Shown here piece after piece: positions 1 to 15,195 of a stretch of DNA of 64,000 nucleotides. The notes under the pieces were generated by a model. The model ran no database searches, was not told the DNA's origin, and saw only the letters and a program-made list of their open reading frames with translations. This stretch comes from Glandiceps talaboti (Eukaryota; Hemichordata; Enteropneusta; Spengelidae): contig NC_135552.1 in the NCBI RefSeq assembly GCF_964340395.1, positions 22,296,681 through 22,360,680 on the forward strand. The letters run 5' to 3'. A program made the position numbers and the translations under genes. Each line of letters opens with the position of its first letter. Within the stretch, counting starts at the first letter, position 1.

Positions 1-1080
1 TAACTGTAAAAGTTAACAATATTTACATTGTACATTTTAGACTACTGTGCCCTCCTTTGATTCGTTGTCTTATAGATAGATGTCTCTCGCACGGTTAGAG
101 TGTCGGTGCCAGCCTTTTGCTGCAAGCATCAATTACAGTGCAACGTATCTACAAATTAACCTATCAAGTACGTTATTATAAGGTAATTCACTGTAGTGTG
201 TTGACCTGTACTCACATGTTTTTAAGATTCGGATAATGTAATTAAGTATTGTGGGTAAACGTTTGTATGGTTAATGGAAATTAAAGTTAATCTTTAAAGT
301 AATCGATTCTATTCATTTACGTTATGATAATTATATTCTTTAGGTTAATTTCAATTGACAAGATAAGCTTAACTGAAAGCAAAAAAAAGCCTGCGGTTGG
401 ACACACTTAAAATGCAGTTTATATAAACGTATTTGAAATAATAACACAAGATGTAGAAGAAGCCATGTTTTAATGTCTCAAATACGACACTTTCTGGCTC
501 TCAAAGAAGCGAAAATCGAACATAATGTCGTGTCTGATTGATTTCTAGTACTTTTGAAATGATAAGAAATATCTATTTTTCACCCTTTTTTTCAAATGAA
601 ATACTCGGTAACCATTGTATGTAATTCTAAAGATTTATAGTTCAAAAGGTCACCAATGCAATTCACTTGAAGAGTAATTTTGAAATTACATTATATATAC
701 TAATAACCTACACATTAATACGCGCACAACCACAACTAACAATTAAAACGATAGTGGAAAGGCAATTTAACATCTTATTCAATAAATACACATTCGCAAA
801 TTAATAATGTTTTTTTGAAAATTGGAATATATATTGATTAGCTTTGAAATTTAATAGAAAAGCTTACATAATAAATGTGCGATTGTATTTTAATCATTTC
901 TGTCGTATGAAGAACGCACCTCGGGGAAATATTTCTCTGAAAATCAATATTCTTTGATCTCATTTGCGATATCAGTGAAACCTTGTTTCTGACCCTTTTG
1001 AAATAAAAAAATATGGGTCAACATCTTGTTGTCAAGGAAAACGTCAACCTTTATTTCCCCATAGAGTTAACACATTATGC

Positions 1081-1152
1081 GGAGACCATATTGGATTCGG
1101 AGGCCATATTGGATTCGGCGGCCATAATGGATTCGGAGGCCATATTGGATTC
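1081..1152. repeat. 18-bp tandem repeat GGAGGCCATATTGGATTC, 4 copies
   Basis: Four adjacent copies differing at one or two positions. A single related GACGGCCATCTTGGATGG sits near 8650, where the flanks are also loosely similar (both followed by AATTTTG..., TTTTGTTTT), suggesting a dispersed repeat. Confidence 0.85.
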
Positions 1153-2326
1153 TATAATGACTTAATTTTGATATCAATTTGACCTCTATTTTGTTTTAAG
1201 TACGGTGAGCCCATATTGTTTTTATTGATTTAACTGAGAATATGTTCGAACAAAGTAACAGCAAAAGTTATCTATGTCCATTCTCCCTTGAATATTTATA
1301 TATTCACGTAAGCAAGACTCCAGTACGCTAACATAGCAATTGAGAGCGGCTCGACTATGTTTAACCAAGCACAAATTTCGTTTGCACTGTATAGAGTCGT
1401 GTTTCAAAAGTCATGAAAATCCCGGAAATTGAGGCCAGACACATGTCGGGTCACACTTAATTCCTGGAATCTCTTGATATATACGCCTACGTTTTCTTAG
1501 CAATCGCAAGGGAAATACTTATAAAGAAATTATTCTAAGACTTAACGATTCTGCCAAAGCTTTAAAGGTAGAATAATATGTATGTATTACAGGCTGACAG
1601 GCAATCACGTGACACGCCTACAGAATGCCCTCCACAATGCATGCATTAGGGTTAACGACTTTAGATAATATAAACAGAGACGATTGCAAGGATTTTGAGT
1701 GTGTCAGCCGCAGGGATACCCCATTAGTAACACCTCAGATGTGGTGATTTATTTATGGGAGTGCAAACCCTTGATAACATCAAGGCGGATGGTTTTCACT
1801 CTTCGTCACTTTCTAACTACAATATTGTACGTATATACATGTACATCTTAGCTGGAATTTCTATCGTGTCACTAACATAGGTCGAGTAGCTCGATTAACA
1901 CTAAACCATGGGTCGAGTAATTAAACAAGTGGTACCGGTAATTTTAAAGAATGGAATGTGATGAATCAACGTGTTGATGAAAGAGTTTTCGTGTCTTTGT
2001 GTGTAACTTGGTAGTAACAAATCTTTTCAATGTAAGCACACATACATCCAGTAACTCGAGTCGAGGCTGTGTATGTTAAATTCGCCCTCGATTACACTAC
2101 TGCCCAGCTGAGTTCTCTGGATGTTAGTTTCAAGTTGTCTGGCCAGCTCTATTTCGATGTTAGAGGAACTTACAATTTCACAACATAATTACCGGATGTG
2201 TCAACATGTCTTATAAAATCAGATGTAAATATGACATTCAATTTTAACATCAAGTGTTATATCTTAACTCAACGTTAGCTGACTACCCAATGTTGACGTA
2301 AGAACTACTTAATACATTAAATCAAA

Positions 2327-2417
<91 letters not shown>

Positions 2418-2502
2418 CATCCATCCATCCATCCATCCATCCATCCATCCATCCATCCATCCATCCATCCATCCATCCATCCATCCATCCATCCATCCAT
2501 CC

Positions 2503-2535
<33 letters not shown>
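2327..2535. repeat. (ATCT)n-(ATCC)n-(ATCT)n microsatellite
   Basis: 209 bp of tetranucleotide repeats; the CCAT phase occupies about 2417-2504 between two ATCT blocks. Confidence 0.98.
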
Positions 2536-3597
2536 GTGGTCTGGAGGACGGGTATAGAAGTTGTTCACAGTACCTCTCCATTGATGTCTGTCCAGCTTAA
2601 ATTTGTTAAGTTGGGTAACATAATCACGAGTTCAATTGGCATTTAGTGTCAATTAACTAATCAAGCAACTTAATTAATTGGCAATTAGTGTCAATTTTAT
2701 TTCCTCTGGTCTCCTCTTGCCATGGTTATTGAAAGTCTGAAACAAACAAACAAACAGTCATAACAAAAGAAACAAGTAATTCAGAATGCTTACGTTAGTT
2801 AGTTTTTGCTGTAAAGAATATAATAGTTAACGACTTGGTGAGGCAGAGTGTCCAGAGGATGTAAACTCAACTCATTAAAATTTAAACTAAGTCTTACTTT
2901 CTCATTAGTCAATTACATTAAGCTTTTGTTTTTAGGAGTGTGTAAGAATATCATAATGTTGCCTACTACTATCTATCCCTAGGCTCACTGGTCACCTAAC
3001 CTTTGAATATCTTGGGTTTTTCATTCCGGAACTGGAGTCTAAATATAGCTGCCATGTATCATTACCCACCTTTTTCATACGAGGTATCACATTCCGCGTT
3101 AACATAGTTCAATAAAGTCTGGTATCTATTTCAAGGAATTTATCGATATAAAATTCGTCTGTTTTCCTATGTATTTGAAATGTCTCCTAAAATAATAAAT
3201 AAACACGGGTAATTGATCTTTATAGAAAATGAATGTCCTACACAGATCTAGACCAGAGATTTCTCACAGGATTAGCATAACTATGTCATGACCCTGGGAT
3301 ATCAAGGATATAAGGCAAGGTACACAGTCTATTGAAGCTGTTAGAGCACCGTGTGTTCGTTGAGCTTTAAGGAGTCTCTCTTCAGAATGGCCATGGATAC
3401 CATTTGAAATGTCCATATGTTACGTTTCCCTCCTACAATAAAAGTAATTAAGGATCTGTCCGGTAGCAAAAACTGTTAAATAATCGACGACTGTCTTTCA
3501 CATATTTGTGTAGTTTGCGTAACAGCTGCACTCGGTCAAATTGCTACATATAGGCAATTAATCCCAGGGAAGGCCTTAAGGACGGGCGATACGTAAA

Positions 3598-3662
<65 letters not shown>

Positions 3663-3681
3663 GCCTGCCTGCCTGCCTGCC

Positions 3682-3734
<53 letters not shown>
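3598..3734. repeat. (TGTC)n microsatellite with TGCC core
   Basis: 137 bp; a short TGCC block at 3661-3682 interrupts TGTC. Confidence 0.98.
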
Positions 3735-3735
<1 letters not shown>

Positions 3736-4330
3736 CTGCCCTGTGCCTCTATTATATTTGCGTCTCTGTCTACATGTATCTCTAACCATAGACAGTGGAA
3801 GTCTTATTCACTGCCCTATTCTCTAATTCTCTCTTCAAAACAGTAATTAATAATCTCTTAGTTTTGTGATTTGATCATTGAACTAGCCTTAATGTTTAAA
3901 CACGGCAAACAATATTGCTAACAACCAATCAATGTGCATAGCCTAGAAACACTATAATTGACAGAGAGTTATAGGCCTATAGCGGACAAGTTGACATTTT
4001 GCCACGGTTTCAACATCAAGCTCGTTCATCCAGATATAATCCAGATTCTTTTATAGCCCCAATTGAATTGTAATTGTCGTATGGAGGAGAGTTGTAAAAT
4101 TAACGACAGTGCAATTCGTAATTATTCCGACAGCGACAAATGGAGTAGGTACATGTCCGATTACTTCACAACTAAATTAGTTCTATTGCGATACTTACGA
4201 ACAGATTTTAGCATCATCGTGGACTTGTAATTGCCATAGTAACTGTTCAGTTGTCACAGATAAAAGAACGTACCCCGGAGTTGTACAACTGTGTATTTTC
4301 CATATGTACTCAACTTATATATATGCGTCT

Positions 4331-4516
<186 letters not shown>

Positions 4517-5504
4517 TGATGGCTGGAGATCTTTTACTCGTGGAGAAAATTACCATGGGCAAATAAGTATTTAATGAGCCGAGCCGAGGCGGAAGATGTA
4601 TTCGGAGACAACTCCCTGTCGACTTTAATGCTTTTCAGGTAACTTTATAATACGTTAACCCATAAACTGTGTCACAGTATTACAGAATGGCATATTTGTT
4701 AATTTTGTGACATAATATTTTACAAACGGAAATATCACGTCGAGGTTTAACAAATAAAAGCGTCTACAGGACAGATATTAGCAAAAAAATGCAAGTCACG
4801 CACGTCATATACCTGATTGTGAATACAGACTGAGACCATTTTGTTAACTGTGTCTATATAGTAATTAGAACCTTTGATGTGAACGTTGCTTTTGTACAAA
4901 ATAAATGTTATGTGTTGACTTTGTAAAAGGACTTATGATAGAGATACCCTTGTTGAGCTCCCAACGCCTACAATAGGCAACTTGTTGTAGCGTTTAAATG
5001 TTGATTATGTTTATAACACGTCAGTAGGTAAATATGATGTGTCCAGAAAAATATGTACATGTTTAACGTGAGGCAATGAAAATCTCAACTTAAAAGATAA
5101 TTTATTCGGTTGTGAATTACCTGTATAATGAAAAATATGCATAGGAATCAAATCGCGGCCTAACCTCAAATTATCGAAGTACTACTCCCTCTGTTATTCG
5201 CAATGTCTCTGTACTTTTTTTGACTTTGACCACATTTCAGCATTTACCCCCCAGGCCGACATATACACGTGTTCATCTGATAACTGTTTTACTTTGAGTG
5301 ATGTTTTATTTGTATTACAGGATCATTATGCGAACATCTGGCGCCAGAGTTTAACAGCAATTACTCCTAGCTGTTTTAATTTATGGAGCATACATTAAGA
5401 GTTACTGTGTGTTCTTTAAAATGTGATCATAAAAAAATATCGTTTTGGTGGACGGCATGCAGACGTTTTGATTCCAGTACAATTAATGTGTATTATCTCT
5501 CGTA

Positions 5505-5665
5505 TAAAAAGGGAGGTAATGCAGTGGTGTGGTTTGATGGTGTAGGCGTGCCTGTATGTCTGTCTGTTTGTTTGTCCCGCTGTATGCAGGATAACTCAAA
5601 AACAACTTGGCTAAACGTAACGCACATACTAGCTAACTATGGCTACATTTCCAAAAATATTTGTG
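5505..5665. repeat. Dispersed element with GGGAGGTA and CTGT core
   Basis: The order AAAAAGGGAGGTAATGC, TGCCTGTATGTCTGTCTG, AGGATAACTCAAAAAC resembles the head of the insertion in intron 3 of copy B (GGGAGGTATTAAAAGG, then TCTG repeats). It explains the 113-codon plus-strand ORF at 5383-5724, which I do not call as a gene. Confidence 0.4.
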
Positions 5666-7883
5666 CTAAGCCATCAAGCTTTGCACTCAAAAACGAATCC
5701 TTTGTCCCCGTTCTTTTGTATTAATTATCACATCTAGTGGCCACTCCACTATAATTGTTATCATTTTACAATATTATGATAACTTATTGCCAGAAATTAT
5801 AAACATACAAAAATATAATAAAGTTATCTACAAATGCACAAAAAGTATCAACATTTACAATCAAAAGATGATTAAACAATTATTACAAATTTCTGACCAG
5901 AACCACAAAAAGAAGTTCAGTATCTTAAGAACTAGTTGAGTCAAGTGTATGGCCCCAAGGGATAACACTTAGCCCGTCCTCACTATACTTCCATGAGTTT
6001 CAATTTTTACATGTGTAATACAGGATGTGGAACGCTGCCAGTTGGCAATTAGCACCATTTCATATATTTCTCTTGATTTCTAAATTATCTGTGTTTTATT
6101 TTGTTTCAATTTTAAAACATTAAAAACTTTTTTTCTATGTCAAATTTTTGTGCTGGGAATTTCTCCCATTGATATTCTTTTATGCAGGCATATGATATAC
6201 TCAATCACACATAATTCTACTGAGCCAGACAGGTTTGGGTCTGTGTGGCAGGGCTATGTTGCACGCTCTATATCACAATTCTGATATATTGTGGATATCT
6301 AATACAATCAACACAGCCAACAATAGCCTATACCGTCCATGGTTTGCAATAATTAACATTTCACGAGTATACCTGCTTCGATAACCTTGATTCACGTACG
6401 TCGTAATTAAATGACGCTGACAACAACGAGGGACGATTTTGTAGACCTACTGGTGTTTGCCTACTAGTGAACAACTCAAGATTTACATAGTCACCATAAG
6501 AAAACGCCGGTAACTTTAATTAGTCGCCAAGAAAACCTTACGTGAGGCATTCATTTTGTATTCGATTTCAACGATATGACAAGTAATACCATTGCTACAA
6601 GCAACCAAGGCCGTTATTCAACGTCCAACATTTTTTAAATAGAAAATTTAAGTTGAGCGATGATATTTCAGAGAGACGCTCAACAATTCCCCCAATTCCC
6701 TTCTCGATTATAACAGTAAATGTATCGGGAAATATATTTTCGATATTCCTAGAATTTCCTGTTTATTTCCTCTGCAATAATCATTCACTGCAGATATATA
6801 ACGATCACAGTAAGAGCAAATTCATCTTTTTAAAAGAGATTTATTGCAAATCAGATTCCACAACAAATTACGTGGCTAGTTGAGTAAAGAGTGTATTTTA
6901 CACTTTTAGTGGTGTAGGTGTCAACTGGACGCCCGATTAACACTATTCATCTTGTTTGCAAAAGGATTTTTTATGAAGCACTATTGTCAGATAGCATTAC
7001 CGCCATTGATTGCACAGACGTAGTCAAACACCTCAACAATGGCAGGCATCCATGATATTTATTTAAGATGTTTGCGTCTGTTGATGGATTGGTATTCTAT
7101 CCCTGTAGAACGATGGCATTCATCATGTCCATCAATGTTGCTACGTACGTATAATGATATGATCACTCTTATCGGGTCGGCGAGTACTATTCATCTACAT
7201 CATGTCTTTACGTACGTTCAAGCACCATTTCAATTATACAAGTACGTGAACGAGTGCTCACACTTCGTATGATGTTTAAAAATACCATTCGTTAAAATTG
7301 TAGACGTAATAAAATGTAACTGCGGTAGACTGAATAATAGAATATATGTTGCACTATAGATAAGTTTTTTTTTTTACAATCCCCGTCGAGTAGAACGACT
7401 AAAATAGGCATTAGTCAAGAGATTTAATGGCAATGTATGTTAACCTTTGACATTGTCGTCAAGTTACTGCATTTTACCTCAGTTAAGACTCACATGAATG
7501 ACTTGATTCTGCTTTTATTAAACACCATTCACGCAACTGTAAGGCGTTGAAAAAATGTAATTAAACATTCAGGGTACAGATTAACAACGAGCCGTTCTCC
7601 CACCAAGTGACAGATTAATGGCCCTTAGCAGCATTATGTCAGGTTTTCCTGATAGCATGATGATGGGAGTATAGGCTATATAATCTCAACTGCGATAATC
7701 TTCAAACACGAGTAACATTAATAAGTGAACCGAATCACATGCTCAATCATCTTTAGCATATCACATACAATTTAGAGTAAAATATCTCTGAGCAAATAGA
7801 TGGATACGACTGACAAGGGTAATTGTACTAAATCTTCATTATTGCTACTATTCGCGCCAATAAGGAGGTATGTACACCTCGCA

Positions 7884-8061
7884 AGAAGAAGAAGAAGGTG
7901 GTGGTGGTGGTGGTGGTGGTGGTGGTGGTGGTGGTAGTGGTGATGGTGATGGTGATGATGATGATGATGATGGTGATGGTGATGGTGATGGTGATGATGA
8001 TGGTGGTGGTGGTGGTGGTGGTGGTGGTGGTGGTGGTGATGGTGATGATGATGATGATGAT
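7884..8061. repeat. GAA/GGT/GAT trinucleotide tract
   Basis: Almost pure imperfect trinucleotide repeats; it produces open frames of poly-Gly/Asp or poly-His in several frames that are not genes. Confidence 0.97.
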
Positions 8062-9379
8062 CGTTCAGGAGAGTCTTGCCCTTGATCTTCACTGTCGAAT
8101 TTCGAAATAAAACCGTTTTAAGTAAGTGCCTAATGGTTGTTGTAATATGCGAGACACTATGGGGTTGTTTACACGGTGTCAACTCTTCACCAACTCACCC
8201 AGCTTATCGCAGTAGGTGCCATATTTTCCGTGTAACATGACTCCTCGCAGACGAAATCATAACAGACCAGATATGACGCACAAACGGTGATAACATCGAC
8301 AGAAGAGATGATGGACAGGTACGGAAATCCTACACCCTTGCTAATGATTTCAAGATTTAAAAAAGAGAAAGAAAAATCTTTTAAAGAAGAATATATATTC
8401 CTTGTTATGAACCAATCTCTGCATTTTTTTATTAAAGAGGTACAGTCAGTAACGAAATTGTTTGGAATTCATCTTTGTTTTATCTGTAGGCACAATTAAT
8501 GCACCTTGGGTACCAATATTCCTCAAAACTGAAGCTCTTAAAATCTAAGTTTGCCTCTTCCTGATCATTTTGAAATAATGAATTAAATTTGAGGTTTGAC
8601 CATCTGCTGGCAATCTCGTATTTTCCCACAAAGGTAATAAATTATTCGACGGCCATCTTGGATGGACGCTAATTGCCCTAATTTTGTTTTGTTTTGGATT
8701 TTAATTAAGAATGGAGTTGGGTTTTATTGAACAAAGTGAGAGTAAAAGTGTAAGATTGTTATTTCCGAGGCTCAAAATGCGTGTCGACTGGAACGTTGCC
8801 TATTTTATTTCAGGTTATAGCTGGCAACTTACGTTTTAAACTCTCACTCGACATTTCATTTAAAAAAAGAAATGACATTACTCATAGGTTACATCATTCA
8901 ATAGTAAAGTAACAACAAACACATTCTTTATTGTGACGTCGACGTAATCAATATATCCCTGATTGATCATTTTTTTGTACATGACTTTTTGATCATATCT
9001 TATGAATTGGTCATAACAGTGTAAAATGAGACAAAATGGCGACAACATAACTGCAGCAGCAACACCAACATCATTAACTTCTCCTACTTCAACTATCACA
9101 CTACCTACTAGTGTGCTGTTATGTATACTGTTACTAATGGTACTATTTCTACAGGTAAGTACGCCATGCCTTTCTTCATATTAATAAATCATGTCCAAAC
9201 ATTCGCGAATCTTTTACGTGTAAAGATGTACAACTATCTTGTACACGCCATATTAAACCGACACACGGCATTATTAACTGATTGATTCCAAAACGAGCTG
9301 AAGTATAATAGTTGAATTGTACAGTACTTGCATGCTACATTGTTTGAATATTAGTTTTTATCATATTCCACTTGAATCT

Positions 9380-9495
9380 ACCACCACCACCACCACCACC
9401 ACCACCACCACCACCACCTCCACTACCAACAACAACAACAACAACAACAACAACGCCGCCGCCGCCAGCACCACCACCGCCGCCAGCACCATCAT
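9380..9495. repeat. (ACC)n-(AAC)n-(GCC)n trinucleotide tract
   Basis: ACC to 9418, AAC at about 9428-9454, then GCC/ACC units. Confidence 0.95.
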
Positions 9496-9743
9496 CACAC
9501 CTACTTTTGCTATTGTTTATACAACAACTTTCACCAGCGCCTATAGTAAAATTAATTTGCAGAACGAAAGCGATATAGGTGAGTCGTCAAATATATATTA
9601 AGTTTGCACTTGTCTCGTAAATATTATCAGCTAGGCCTACTTTTTTGATGACATTGATAGCTTCAATAAAAAGATTAGATTTAGTAGTTGTAACCTAAAT
9701 TTTATATAATAAAAATAAAAATGCAATAAAATGCGATATAATT

Positions 9744-9936
9744 ACTGTCTGCCTGCATGCATGCCTGCCTGCCTACCTGCCTGACTGTTTGTCTGTCTGT
9801 CTGTTTGCATGTCTACCCGCGTGCGTGCGTGCGCACGAGTGTACGTACGTACGTACGTATGTATGTATGTATGTATGTATGTATGTATGTATGTATGCAT
9901 GTCTGCATGTGTGTGCGTGTGTGTGTGTGTGTGTGA
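9744..9936. repeat. Compound CTGC/CTGT/TACG/TATG/GT tract
   Basis: Successive blocks of CTGC and CTGT units, GTGC, TACG, TATG and finally GT. Confidence 0.95.
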
Positions 9937-12695
9937 TAATGGTGTGTCATATAGAATTCTCAATAGAATTCTCAAAGATGTACAATCACATTACTGTTAT
10001 AACTAACAATTTTGGAATTTCAGTGACGTACGAATTCACTACTTAGTATGCTATTGCTTTGGTACATCATAAAAATCTCCACAACAAACGGTAGGAAAGG
10101 TAGACATGTTCGTATACTTTAAATTACATCATATGATTGCTGAGTTTTCTATTCATCTACATTATGTATAGTAATAGCAAAGACTGCAGGAGACGATCCC
10201 CTGTGTCGATTAGCTATCACGTCAACGCATTCACAGATGATTGCTATACCTATTCTTGTATTCACACCGTCAGTAGTAAATTCGATAAACTACGTAAAGA
10301 TAAATTGATTCCATTGTACCCTTTTCTTTCTGCCATGCTCATGCGTCGTGATCAATGTGAGTTTTTTCACTATAAATATTTCCACAAAATGATATTACCA
10401 GACTGATTTTACATCGATTGACAATCAGTCTTTTGAGAGAAAGCACGAGGACAGTTTGACCTCAAAAGCAAGGAAGATAAAGCCACAAATATTCACTTAT
10501 GTATATTGTACAATACAACCTATAATCTGTCAGAATGGTTTGCTGTTATGATATAGTGGTATCCGTTAACAGATGTGAGACACATGTACATGTAGAAGAG
10601 TGTCCATCATTGCTGGACATATTACTCAGGTTTATTATACTAGGTGGTCTAACCCGGTTCCTAGTCTAACCTTATCATAGCCTAAACTCCCTATCTTATA
10701 TACAAAATGTGCATTTGCTGTACAGTCGGCTCCCTCTACGTTCTTTTATAGGTTGGTGAACATAACATATAGACACACTTTGTAATACAAAACTATAGCT
10801 TTTCTGTTGATGATGTCTGCAAATGCTTTCCAACGACCTACAAAAAAAAGAGAAGTGGTCATTGACAATTCGACAAACATCTGTAGTGGGTCGTTTGTTG
10901 AGTACTCATTGCAATTAGGAGTGCTATCATAAGCTTTGTGATTGATTCAAACTATATGGTTTGCTAAGCTGAGCAGTAGTGTCTACTTTTCTCGTTTAAT
11001 AATTCTACATAACGCCGCCGGATACTAAGTATTTTTAAATGAACTACACGACAAGGACTCCGCCACCTGAAATATTATTTATGCTCTAAACAGAACATGA
11101 GTACTTGGTATTTCTGTCTCACGAAATAATTGAGCCCACACTCTGTTGTAGAGTTAGATATGTGCTAACAAATGTCATTATCATTCTAGAGAGAATTTGA
11201 CTTGAAAGGAAATGATTTTCTTTTTCAGGAGAATTTAATTTTCAAACCTAATCTAATCTAAAGCAAAATTTTTAATGTGGCCATATGGCTGAGAAAAGGG
11301 TTTTTATTTAGGATTTGTCATAAATAGAATTGCTATACTATAATGTTGTACATAGAGGAAGTGATTTATAGATTAACTCAATAAACAATTAAAATGAGTC
11401 ACAACCAGTCTTGGCATGTATACTATAGTTTTACCGTATATTGACATGTCACCAGGCATAAATGCTTTGAATAGTTATGTTTATTTGTGTTTACATATTA
11501 TGTTGTCAATGTTGTTTCACCTTATTTTTCTTTCAAGTAGAAAATTGCAGTAAATTTGTCGTATTTGTTACAATCCAAAATAAATACCTATTTCTCATCA
11601 ATATGGCTACATTTTTGGATTCATGAAAAGTGGTATTACTTATTGCAACATTAGTGTAGTATTGTAGAAAAAAACCCGCCAAATCTAAAGGATTGTGTTA
11701 GACAATGAGTAAAGCGTGTGTGTTTTTAGTCGTTGTAGCATAAGCTGAATAACTCCGTTTTGAATAGTCAAACAGAAAACTGACGCGACGTATATAAATC
11801 AAAACCTCATGAAATTTTGATTGCTTATTCGCAGGCGCAATCATGGTTGCCCTGATTGTGTAGCCTTTTGGTTCATGATTTATAAATGTATATATTGTGT
11901 TGCCGTTTGAACGACCATATAATTTACGATAGACACCGTGTGTAAAATTTTATATGGCAAAAAACAATGGGCGAGTTGCCAAGCTACGAAGAAGCCATCA
12001 GCGATCTGATACATTCCATATGCTGAAGTTATATAGGGTACAATAAAAAAATCCAAACCGACGTAATAAGCCTAAAAGGTTATCCCTTTTTTCTTGGGTA
12101 AACCACACTTAGCAAATATTTTACTTGCATCTCCTCGTCCCTCGTTAGGGTAGTTCTCGTTTATCTTGTATCAGGTTCTACGGAGAAATAGTTGACGTAG
12201 TGAAATACGACCATTCTAACTATTAAAATGAAATCGTCTCTGATAATTGAACTAGAATAGAAAAGAGTTTCGTTTACGAAGTGACAGTTTCTTTTATAGT
12301 CTACTTTTACTCGTTATAACAGTTTATTACTTATTTGAGGTTATGACCCAGTCTTTTTTGTATAGCTCAGAGGCTATATCGTTTTTAACAGTTATTTTAG
12401 GTTCGCAAGGGGGTAGCTTCAGTGCCAAAGAAGAGTTGTGAGTGTTTGGATGTTTCCTTCAAATTCATTTGGTTATTACGCAAAGGTCCCAGACGAGACC
12501 GACTTGTTTTGCAATTTACGGTCCCGTCTCTTTTGTTTATTTTATCTCAACTCTCCACAGAAAGATTTATTTGACATTCTACATCATTATTAGGGATACG
12601 GTGTCAAGCGAACGATTTCGTCAAATGGTATGATTATATCTTTACACATGGAAATATAATCTATAGTATGTCTTGTTCATTTGTTTCAAAGTCTG

Positions 12696-12922
12696 ATATA
12701 ATATCATATCGTATCATATCATATCATATCATATCATATCATATCATATCATATCATATCATATCTCATCTTATGATATGATATCATATCATATCATATC
12801 ATATCATATATCATATATCATATCATATATCATATAGCATACCCATATCATATCATATCATATCATATCATATCATATCATATCATATCATATCATATCA
12901 TATCATATCATATCTCATCTTA
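12696..12922. repeat. Pentanucleotide (ATATC)n block with internal inversion
   Basis: ATATC units run forward, switch to GATAT near 12772-12785, then run forward again. Both halves end with ATATCTCATCTTA (12763-12775 and 12911-12923), so the block seems to have duplicated as a whole. Confidence 0.95.
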
Positions 12923-13777
12923 CCGTACTCTACCACACGACATGCTACATTTTAGATTATGTTGTATATATACAATTTCGATATGCAAGTAAGTATCATG
13001 ACCTGCATCTTATACATAATACTGCAATGTTGTGATAGAATAAAACTTCATTTCTTCAATATAAACTTTGGATACTAATATCAGTACTAGTTGACTAATG
13101 GAAAGCAATATGGATTTACATGGACAAAAAACATCGGGTTGTCCTTTGCATAACGAATATATTCTTTTCATTGTCTTCCTCGACATTAGAACGTCCCTAT
13201 AGGCAAGTAAAAGGTTATGACATTGAATGTGATCAAGGTAGAAAACTAATTACAGTGTACATGTCACATTTCCTGTACCTTATTTATCTAAAGGTATAGA
13301 TTAATCTCAACGTCAAATATAAAATGATACATACTTGAAATTTAAAACGACTTAGTTCATAGCTAGTGCATTAAATACGTTCTCAGATCATGGAAGGTTG
13401 ATCTATTAGATAGGTTTTTCTCTTCAGATAACAAAGTTTGATGTACTGTAATCGGGTATCGTAATACAGGGAACTCGTTAAAATGCATTAATAAGCACCC
13501 TGCTTTTGGTCAATGTCAAATTTAATATTCAACATATTTAAGCAACACATTTCTCTCATTGCCACTTTCTCTCATTGCGCGTCATTTATCCGTTACGGTA
13601 GTGGGAATGGCCTTTACGCACGCATAGACCTGATAAATATACTCTACGTCAGCAAGCAATCTAGCGATTGACCATTTGGACATCGACAGCATACGTAGCA
13701 CCAACCATCAAGCAAGCTAGCAAGCCATTGCACAATTGCATTCGCATTCCCCCATGTGTTACAACCCATTTCGCCAT

Positions 13778-13932
<155 letters not shown>

Positions 13933-14845
13933 TGGCTCGTGTCGTACAGTGTAGTAGTTACTATATAGAATTTACCCCACGCCGTGCTGTTGTGCCATTA
14001 AATGCGTCTGCATTGTGAAGCTCCATGATCCGTCAACCACAAAGCTTCCCACGTCCAATTTGTGTCATTAAGCCACATTAAGAAGTCCAATTTTTTCCAT
14101 GCATGATGTCATACATATCTGTATTGGCTCCTTTATTCAACACCGTTTTTTCATCAAAATCACTGACGCAAATTTAAAGCAATTTAAAAACATGAGATTT
14201 CACCATATGTTCTTTATAGCATTCAATACACAATTCGATTTTAAAGCATTCATATACTCAGCACACAAATGTACTATGTGAAGGATGAAAAGTAATCATA
14301 TTCAAAGTCACATACTTCAACATCAAAAACAAACGCCGATAGTGTGTAAGTTTACGAGCAATGGGACACTGTGCCGCAACATTATACTATAACTTATGAC
14401 TTATCAATTGAAGTAATGCGCAGTACAGTTACCGAACACTATTAACATCTGACATCAACCGAAAATCACACATTCGTTCTTTTTCTAGGGCACGTCATTA
14501 CATTATAAATCGATGACTTTATCTGATAATACAATATTCGACCTTGTTTTCTACTATTAACATAATTGCTAAAGCTAGTGTCAATTTGAACATGCAAAAT
14601 ACGAGAAGAAGTATAATTACAAAAGAAAAGGCACAGAATGCATCGCGAGCTTTCCGGAAATAGACCAGCGCGTTAAAGGGATGTTGAGATAATGCAAACC
14701 TATGTCTAACGAAATGCTACAACTCTACTTGACGTCAAAAAGCGTCTTTGTCTGGTGAAAAGGTTAATAATGTTATGTTAACCCCTTAGTGCCTAGCCAG
14801 GCAAATGTAACGCGCCAGGCAATGTAGGCAAAGTGTTGGTAATCA

Positions 14846-15195
14846 AATCAATTAAAGTTTAACGAACTCTGCTTAGAATGTCTTGCAAAAGTGGTATTTT
14901 AGGTTACGTCTTTGCGTTTACCGCCTATGTAAGTGTTTTGGAATGAAATTAAATTAAAGTTTGACGAACTACTGTTAGAATTTCGGGAAAATGTGATATT
15001 TTGGTTGATTTTGCGTTATAACTTCGTCTACATAAGTTTTGGGAACTATTAAAACTAAAATTAACGTTTAACGAATTATGCTTAAGGAGAAAGTTATGTT
15101 TATGCAAACCGTTGTCTTATAATTTCGTGTATTTATAAATGCTGGGAATTCATTATAATTGATATTTAACCTACTATTGTAAGAATTTCTGGGTA
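14846..15195. repeat. Degenerate tandem repeat, about 104-bp period
   Basis: Markers ATTAAAGTTTAACGAACT (14851), ATTAAAGTTTGACGAACT (14953), ATTAACGTTTAACGAATT (15061) and a decayed ATATTTAACCTACTATT (15164) recur at similar spacing. Between them GCTTAGAAT, TTTTGCGTT.TAACTTCG and TTTTGGGAA.T recur. Confidence 0.7.

Noticed and set aside
3598-3734. CRISPR array or other spaced repeat
   Set aside because: Pure short tandem repeats with no spacers, in an animal genome.
7772-8182. Minus-strand poly-His ORF of 136 codons
   Set aside because: Driven by the GGT/GAT trinucleotide tract; flanking residues show no protein-like features.
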